From Oreohelix idahoensis (taxonomy: Eukaryota > Mollusca > Gastropoda > Stylommatophora > Oreohelicidae), in contig JAMPIV010012446.1 of NCBI GenBank assembly GCA_024509875.1, forward strand, positions 1-64,000: a DNA stretch of 64,000 bases. Reading direction: 5' to 3'. Every line of letters starts with the position of its first letter. The stretch's first letter is position 1. The translations under genes and the position numbers were made by a program. Shown here piece after piece: positions 52,501-61,500 of this stretch. The notes under the pieces were generated by a model that made no database searches, was not told the DNA's origin, and was given only the letters and a program-made list of their open reading frames with translations.

Positions 52501-55500
52501 TATCTTAAATGAGTCACTGGTAAAGTTTCAAATATATATGTATTAATTACTTTCACTAATATATGTCCTGATTCAACTACAAAGTGAACCAGGAATCACA
52601 ATCAGTTGTAATCACAATTTATATATACATAATTTATAAATATGAACCGTGTAGTGACATATTTTATTAATATTATCCTATGTGTGTCAGTTGTGTAGTA
52701 GTACTATGAGGTAATACTGGTTTTGTTTTTCAAGCTATGTTGTTATTTGTCATCATGACTTCAAGTGTTTGTTTATCTGGGAAATAGTATGGGGGAAAAG
52801 TTCACAGTTCCTGTCAATTTAAACAAGGTATTGTCCCTCTTTTTTACTAAAATGTCAATTTTTGAGGGGACACATAATGTTGAGCTCCACTGGCCACAGA
52901 GGCTTAACTTTCGTGATGGCGGCAGGAAAAGACTCCTCTGCTCGATTGCGCCCCTGTGTTCTGGAGACACCTCACTAGTCGCTATCTGGACCCAGGAGTA
53001 TGCTGTCAGCCTCCCGATTCAGCAAAGCTCAGACCAGGTGCTGCTCAATAACTTTAGGACCACAGTCCCTGAAACAAGAAGGTCGTACCTCCTACTTCAT
53101 AACTAATTTATAATCTAATTCCAGACTGAACACAATACATAACAAACACTGAGTTCAGAGCGGTAGGCCAATTGCTATCTTCATCTGAAACAATTGACAT
53201 CAGTATACTCCTCCCTAATGGTTACTACGCCTCTGCAATTCCAGCATTATTTCTTTCTAGTCAATAAGATAGGTGTCAGTGTACTGTTTGGCAATTCCAT
53301 GTAGTTTTACTTTCCTCCGACACCTTCTGTTCAGGTTGGAGCACTATATAGGCTTTGCCTCATGTTCGCTACTGAACCACACACATATACAGACATAAAT
53401 TATCAATTTACATTCAATTTTCATTAAAAAGATATCAAATATTTCAAGCTTACCACAATTCATGGAAATAATACAGAATTACGTTGACTGGCAATGAATA
53501 GGCACAAAATCCGACCTGCCACTGTCTCAGGCTTTTATTTAGAAAAATATAAGCTGAATCTCAACGCACTGTTGCTTTAGAAAGTTTATTTGAAAATGTG
53601 GTGCTGACCTGACGCTCCTAATTGACTATATTGGCGGGTCTAACCAATCGAGCCATGTTTACACAAGCGTTTGAAAAAAAGTACCCTTCCTTCCGTCTCC
53701 CCCAACAACAAAAGATAGTATTTGTAGCCCGACTAATCGTGTTTAGCCTTACATTTACTGCGCTCCAATCAAATAGGGTTTAACATGGGGACTTATTTCC
53801 CGTACAATGGTGGTGTCAAAATCTGCCACTGAGCGATTCTGATTTTGGGGTTGTCTGACACCCTCACTATTTCCTTTGGCTATAATTTGTTAATTCCTAG
53901 ACTATTTGCGTAAAGTTTAACATATTCTTTGTCAGCAAGTCCTAAGGAACCCAACTATATAAATTTTATGGGGCTAAGGGGCTGCGTTCAAAATATGCAT
54001 TTTCTTCTAGGATAGTCGTGCTGTTGCCACCTCCTCACTTCCAAACTTTATGGTGTCTGCTGTACTGTCATACTAATGTCAGGATTTCAGACATAAAACA
54101 GTAGAATGTCATGTTTCCTAATAAGCGTTTTGTAAGTTTTTTAAACCTAACTCTCATATGGGTAGTGTTTTTTATCACTGTCGATTTGAAAAAAGCTAGT
54201 GCTTGTGGCCTTACATGCGTGATGACTTTAATTGTATAGCGAGACGCGTGTTTAGTGTTGTATGCGTTCCTGCTTTCAGCCCTCCCTTCTCTCTATCCTA
54301 ATTCCATCTGTCTTTCGTTTATGGTAACTTAGTGTATAAAATGACATGAATGGAATATTAAATATAGGTCAGCTTGCGTATCTCAAGGTTTTTCTTAGAA
54401 ATGCAGTACACGTTTTATCGTAGAAAGCGTGTATGCTGCAGTAGGCTTTTACTATCAACGTGAAACGTTACAATTTGCAGACGAAGTAGAAAACAAGGGG
54501 GATTTCGAGTACAGTCATTGTGACAGCACTGTTCTTTACCATTCTTCTTTCCTTTTATTGAAGTTATTTGTTAGGCTTTACATTTACTTTTTAATTTATA
54601 TATGTGGATTAGAATTTCACACGACAGCCATCGACCGAGCAAAGTGGAATCAATTTGTTGTTGCCCTACAAGACGCCACTAGGCGTGATGACCACTGACT
54701 GCTTTGACGGTCGGCGGCTAAGGATCAAAGAAGAAGAAGACTGGAGCATGTCGATACCGAGGTTTGAACCCAGCACTTTTTCAGTGAGAGACCACTGCTG
54801 CGTATACAGGTATGGGACCATTTTTCCTGCTACGCAGTAACTAGAACTTTCTGAAAACTGGAAACGTACAAAGTGTAATAACAAAAATGTGCTTTAGTTT
54901 CTTTTCAATAATGCAGTGATTCATTTGGCTTTTGCTGTTTTTATGTTGGTACCTCTGATATATGACTGTTTTTAGAACAGTCAGTGTTGAAGGCCCCAAC
55001 CCCTGCAGATCCAAGTAGAACAGTCCCATCTAAGATGGTTTGGCCATGTCTGCAGAAAGGGAGAAGATCGGCTGCCACGGCAGGTATGGGAAGCTAAGAG
55101 CCAGGGATCCAGACCTCCAGGGTGACCCAGAGCCCAATGGGAGGACAACATTAGACAATCTCTGAAGGGCCAAGGACTAGAATGAAATCAGGCCAGGAGG
55201 AAGACAGCCAATAGGATAGTATGGCACTCTCCCTTCCAAACTTCAACACCTCACGGTAGAAGAGGAACGACTAAGTAAGTAAGTAAAGTAATCGTGAAGG
55301 CTTGCATTCTCATGAGCTTTACTCACGTTTTTAGTGTGTTTTTCAACCCAGTTCATATATACTCATTGTCAGTATGGTAAAACATACCTGCAAAAAAAAA
55401 AACCCTAGATTGTGTGACTTTTATCTCATAATGTCTAAAAAAATTCATGACATGCTCATAAAAGAAAGACCAAAACACATAAAATAACTTAATTTATAAG

Positions 55501-58500
55501 ATATGTTTAAGAAACTGCCTTTTAAGAAACCTTTATAGGTACCTATACATCATCCACCACACCTAAACACCAACCTCCAGCTTCTGATTTGTTTATCACA
55601 TAAACTAAATCTTCCAAAAATTGTCTGGATATTTTTGAAGACATTTCCTCTTATGATGATGCCACATAAATACTTACTTACTTAGTCATTCCTCTTCACC
55701 ATGAGGTGTAGAGGGTTGGAAGAGAGAGTGCCATACTATCCTATCGGCTGTCTTCCTCCTGGCCTGGTTCCATTCTAGTCATTAGTCCTTCAGAGATTGT
55801 CTAATGTTGTTTTCCCAGTGGACTCTGGGTCATCCTGGATCCCTGGCTCTTAGCATCCCGTACCTGCAGTGGCATCTGATCTACTCCCATTCTGCAGACA
55901 TGGCCAAACCATCTTAGTTGGGACTGTTCTACTGGGGTCTGCAGGGGTTGGGTTTTGAAGCCATGACGTATCGTCTGATTGTGGACCATGTCTCTTGTTA
56001 CTTCAACCACCTTTCTCAGATACCTCATTTCTGATATTTGGATCTGACTTTTGTGGGGTGTAGTCATTGCCCATGATTCACATCCATACTTCAAGACTGG
56101 GACATAGGTGGAGCAGTATACAGCCATCTTAGTTTTCTTGCCAACTTCTCTTTAGCTGAGGAATCCTCGATTTATGGCCTGAAAAAGTATCACAACTGCT
56201 GCTCTTCGGGTAGCCAAATCTTCTTTGATGCCTCTCTTCCAGTCTATGACAGCTCTGAGGTATTTAAAGTGGTTGACCTGCTCCAGGACCTGTTCTCCCA
56301 GCTTAGTCTAATGACTTCTTTCCTCTTGTGATATCACCATGGTTTTTATTTTGGAGCTGCTGATGACCATCCCTCTCTTCTCCAGCTCTTCCTTCCAGAC
56401 TTGCAGGTTGGATTGAAGATGTACCTCTGATTTAGCAATCAGGGCAATATCATCTGCAAATGCCAGCTCTGAAATACAAACCTGTCTCATCTTCCAGTAC
56501 CCCACTCAGTATTTTCTTGTCCTCTTCTTACATGTTTTGATGACATCATCCATGAGGAGTATGAACAGATATGGTGACAGGATATTACCTTGTCTTACAC
56601 CAGTGGTGGTCCTGAACTCTTCTGACTTATGGTTTGCCGTCCTCATATAATTTCTGCAAGACTTGTAGAAGCCCTGTATAGTATGTATCAGAGGTGCTGG
56701 AATGTTCTTCCTTGCCAAACAGTCCCAAAGTTTGCTCCAGTGAACCTTGTTAAATGCCTTTTCCAGATCCAAGAAACAAAGGTGCATCTCACCTTTATAC
56801 TCAAGGGCCTTTTCACTCAGCTGTCTGAGTGTGAAGATCAGGTCTTGAGTACTTCGGTTTGCTTGGAAGCCACATTGAACCTCATCCATTTGTGGCTCAG
56901 CTAGGCATCCGAGTCTCTGCTCCAGGATTCTAGAGTAGATTTTACTGGAGACACTGAGAAGGGATATGTCTCAATGATTTCCACATTGTCGGTTGTCACC
57001 ATTTTTGAAAATGGGTGTTATGATGGCAATCTCCCAATCCTTTTGTATGGTCTTGTTGCATCAAGCTGCCTGTAGGACCCTCAGGAGTAATAGGTTGCCT
57101 GCTGCTCCCATGTACTTAACCATTTCTGGTGTTATGCCATCATGTCCTGCTGCTTTGCGCATCTTGATTTTCTCCAGTGCTGCCTTTAGTTCTTCCATCT
57201 TGAAGCCATCTTCGCCACCATTGATTTTCTCTTCTGTGCTAGTGGTTATCATTTTTGATGTTTGGCCTTGCTCACCATCAAGGAGTTCTGAGAATTACTC
57301 TTTCTATCATTCCAATACTTCCTTTGGGGCAGTAAGCAATTTGCCTTGCTTGTCCTTTATAAGTTTAAGAGGGCACTGTTTTTCCTTTCTCATATTCTTT
57401 AGGGTCTTGTAGAACAATTTCTGGTTTTCTTGAGCATCTTTTTCTAGCTTGTCTCCAAATTCTTCCCAGGATTTCTGTTTTGCTGCTAGCACCTAGTTCT
57501 TTGCTTCTGAGAATCATACACTCTATATTTCTCTGATTTTTCTGCTGTGCTTTTAGCTCCTAAGTATTGTTTCCATGCCTTTTTCTTCTCTCTTATTTTC
57601 TTTTTAACTTCCTCTGTCCACCAAGGTGTCCTCTTTCTCTTTATCCCAAGTCAGACTTCACCACATGCTTCTGCTGCAGCTATCTTTATAATGGGTCAGA
57701 AGACGTTGGAGATCCATTACAGCCAACCTTCATTGTGGAGATGGCAACTGATGATGATGAATTTAAGCCAGATGGTTTCCAGGTCATCAGGTTGTTCTTC
57801 TGTGTTGCTCACTGCTGTAGCAATAAGCCCCTGATATCTGGTCTTAACTTCTGGCTCTCTCAGCTTGTAGGTCTTAATGCTCATTTCTCCTTTTCATTTA
57901 CTTCGCTTCTTGCATGATTAAAGGCAATTCCTAGGCCCAGCAACTCTTTCAGTTGTTCTTTTAATTTTTAGCAGGTAGTGATAACTTCCAATCTCTGACC
58001 CTCTCTAGACTCTAGCATCCGGGACATATTTGAATGAGCTCTTTCTAACTATGGCATAGTCGATCACTGATTTCTCATTCTTTGTTGGTTCACATCTAGT
58101 GTATGCATGTATGCGCTTATGGGAGAACTTTGTGTTTTGCTTAGAACAGAATCTAAGGAGTCGCTTTCCATTGTCATTAAGTGTATCTTCTCCATACCTT
58201 CCGATAACTACACCCAATCTAGCATGGTAATTTCCAACTCTGGCATTGAAATCTCCGAGCAGGAGAACTTCATCCAGGCAGTCATCCACTGTCTTTTGTA
58301 GCAGCTCGAAGAATTCCTCCTTGACCTCTGCTCTCTCATCTTCATTTGGCCCATACACAATGACAAGGTTGACTATGGTTTCTCCTTTTAGCTTTAGCAC
58401 CATAATGCGCTCCGATAAAATTCCATTCCTTGATGCTATCCTTTTGGTTTTTTGACACAATACAACCCACACCCCCTTTAGCTCTTTCAGATGTGGGGAC

Positions 58501-61500
58501 TCTACTGTAGAGCAGCGTGTCACCTTCGAGATCCATAACTCCTTGTCCCTTTTTCTTCGCCTCTGTTAAAGCCAAGATTTCTAGTTTCTCTTTCCTCATC
58601 TCCTCCACCAGCTTCTCATCTTTCCCATTAATACTCCTTACATTCCATGTTCCATAAGTCGTAGTCCATAGTCCGTTCCAGTTCGTCACCTTTAGGATCA
58701 GTCTGGTTTTCTCTCTTGCGTTTCGTGTTTTAAGGCAAACAGGTGATTGGCCTGTTGTGCATTTGCATGATGGAGGGGCTGCTTCCTTATGGCCTCCATG
58801 CAGGCCGCCCTCCTCCTTTTTTAATCAGGCTTGGGACCGGCCAAGGCGGAGTTTGCCACATAAATAATGAGAATAAACTCAGCTCAATGTTTATTTCATA
58901 TTTTTTTTAAATTTTCTTTTTGTGTTTATGTGCTTATGTTTTTTTTAAATTTATGTACATTTATGCCTGACTACCTGAATTCTGGAAGAACCCCCTTTCT
59001 GACAACTGTCAGGTCCCAAATGGTCCCATACCTGTATTTTGACATTACTGGACAGTGTCCAAATGATTTTTTTTTCCAAAGTAATGCACTGTCTGTTGAA
59101 CAGCAATAATTGTAGTTTTTAGTGTGGATAGGGTGCTTTCTTATCAACACTTTGCATGCATTACAAAATTTGCTGTTCAGTAGGAAGTTCATTATTTTCG
59201 CTGCTTTAAACGAAACATTACGTGTAATGCAAAAAAAAAAAAAAAAAGTTTATTTTATACTGTATAAATTTTTACAAAGATATCTTAGTCCTCGAAAGAT
59301 ATTCACTTAGTTTAAAACTCGTGTAATGATACTGTAATTTTAGTGTAGAATCTAGTTATAATAATGCAACTAGAATATAGACACACACATGCATGTATGT
59401 CTGCAGCCATGCATGTACACACACACACATTCGCACACACACACAGTATTGCAATTGACAGATCATTGTATATAAAATGAATGAAAGACCACTTAGAATA
59501 CAATGGTAAGATGGATGGATAACAATAAAGAACTGACAAATAACAGGAGAGCAGTAGCTACTTCTAGTAAAGAACCTTTAGAAATATGAAAAAATTTTGT
59601 TTTATGTGCATTATATTATTTTACAGATGATAATTTTTCAAAACTGTCTCGAGCGAAAGACACTTTACTAGATCCAGAGAAAAGGAAACAATATGACAAG
59701 TGGAAGCACAGTGGCATAGCCATCCCTTTTGAGACATGGCAGTCATTAACACATGTTAAAACTGTGAGTTCTGTTGTATAGTGTACAAGGTTTACTTTAT
59801 CACAGACTACTCAGTACCTTTTTTTGTAATCATATTGTTCCTATCATTAGTTTTACTGTCTAAGCTGTAAGTACAAAGAGGATACTTAGTCAGTATCCCC
59901 TTTGTTCTTAAGAGCTTTAGGCATTTAAACTAAAGATAGGTTGGGATCCCATAACTTCAAGGGACGGAAGAGATATGGGAGAAGGAATCAAATAATTCTG
60001 AGGAAAGATTTCAGTATGTCAGAATGAATTGTCTAAAAAATGCTGCATATGTCACCATAAGAGACTCAAAACTATTATCAAAATCACCACACCAAACTCA
60101 CACTTGTTTCGATGACAAGACCTCTGATGCATACACCCCCATGAGTTGGCATGAATTTAAGCCAGCTGCATATCTTTGATAGTTAGAAATCTGATGGCAC
60201 TACACACCTCAAGAGTTTTACCACATTTCCACAAAACCCATCATCTTTAAAATGAATTTGTACATCATGATGTCCTAACTGATGTACTATTATTACACCC
60301 AAATAAGCAGATCATTGGTAGCAGTGATCTATCCATTCAGCAGCCATTTCCATACTTGACCCCACCCAAGCAGGTGCCCGTGTCATTAAGTTTTAAGATC
60401 CCATAAATTTACTTACCTTTATCTGTCCACTAGTACTTATAAGCATTAGCATCACTACCTTTTAGCTCCACAAGGAGCATAGGTCTTAAACAAATGTATG
60501 CCAAATCTTCCTGTCCTGTGCCATCAGCTCAAGGTCTTTACATGTCTACCTCATCCCTTTCCTTTCTCTCTTCAGTTCTCTTGTCCATGTGATTTTCAGT
60601 CCCTCTTACCCTGACGATTTTAGAATACAAGGACTACCTTATAATGCTATCAACAGTTTTCCTTAATGTGTCTTATACCTTGCAGTGTCTTCTCATCTGG
60701 AAACAAAGAAATTGAGATATTAGTGGAAGCAACACCATGCCTGTTGTTGTTGTTATTGTTGATCCAGCGGCGCTTGGGCTCTCACCCTTTGGCCCAGTGC
60801 CAAGTAGTGATATCTGCATGTTTTTGCAAGTGATTTTGTTTCTGCGTACAATATGTAAAAATGGAGCATTTTCCTAACATCATCGAGTGCTGGGCACTCA
60901 AAGAGATGGTGGTCAACAGTTTCGTAGGGGTAGTTACATAGCTGGCACTCTGGAGAGTGTTGTGGTTGGATTCTGTTCAAGTGACTGTTGAATGGTATGT
61001 GTTGTGTTCTGAGCCGAAAAATGGTGCTCTGATCCCTCCTTGTAAGATGGCCAATGTTGTCATTAGGATCAGGACCGGCCATATGTCTAAACTTCTCTCC
61101 CGGTGTTTTCCATGGCCCATCTGTTCACCTAAGTTTCTTTGTTTGTATGAGTGATTTGGCTGTTTAGAGAGTTGTTGCTGTGATTGGTTCTTCTTGTCTT
61201 GTTCCTGTCTTTGCTAATGTCTGCTCTGTCATTACCTGTTGTATTTGAGTGACCAGGGATCCACTGCATAACTATTCTGATGCCATAGGAGGTGATAACC
61301 CGATCATCATTCAGGATTAATTTGGCTAATTCAGTTCTACAATGTCCACTGCCTTCCAAAGCTTGAAGGGTAGACATTGAGCCAGTAAAAATGACGATGT
61401 TTTGAGCATTTGAAGGAAAGGCATCAAATACACTCTTCACTCATTTTATACGGCTGTTTCGAGTGCAATGTTTTCAGCTTCGCAGTTGGAGCAAAACTTC

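Larger units (their letters stand above)
55673..58853 (-). mobile_element. RTE-2 LINE, full length with 13-bp target duplications
   Basis: A 3181-bp insertion flanked by TGCCACATAAATA at 55660-55672 and 58854-58866. In sense it has a 5' UTR (from 58853), an AP endonuclease, an RT, the post-RT region and a (TAAG)n tail. It contains several stops and an inserted F4 scrap, so it is inactive. It is the reference copy for the hypermutated element at 18231-20070. Confidence 0.92.
54807..59034 (+). mobile_element. pogo/Tigger-like MITE split by two RTE-2 insertions
   Basis: Perfect 17-bp inverted ends CAGGTATGGGACCATTT (54807-54823) and AAATGGTCCCATACCTG (59018-59034), each flanked by TA (54805-54806, 59035-59036). 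Removing the RTE-2 copies at about 54987-55290 and 55673-58853 leaves roughly 740 bp with no transposase. The assignment rests on the CAG terminus and the TA duplication. Confidence 0.75.

Noticed and set aside
52765..53106. 113-codon open stretch as a gene
   Set aside because: No recognised motif, no splice or promoter context, and it lies within DNAJC12 intron 2. It is plausible by chance in 64 kb.
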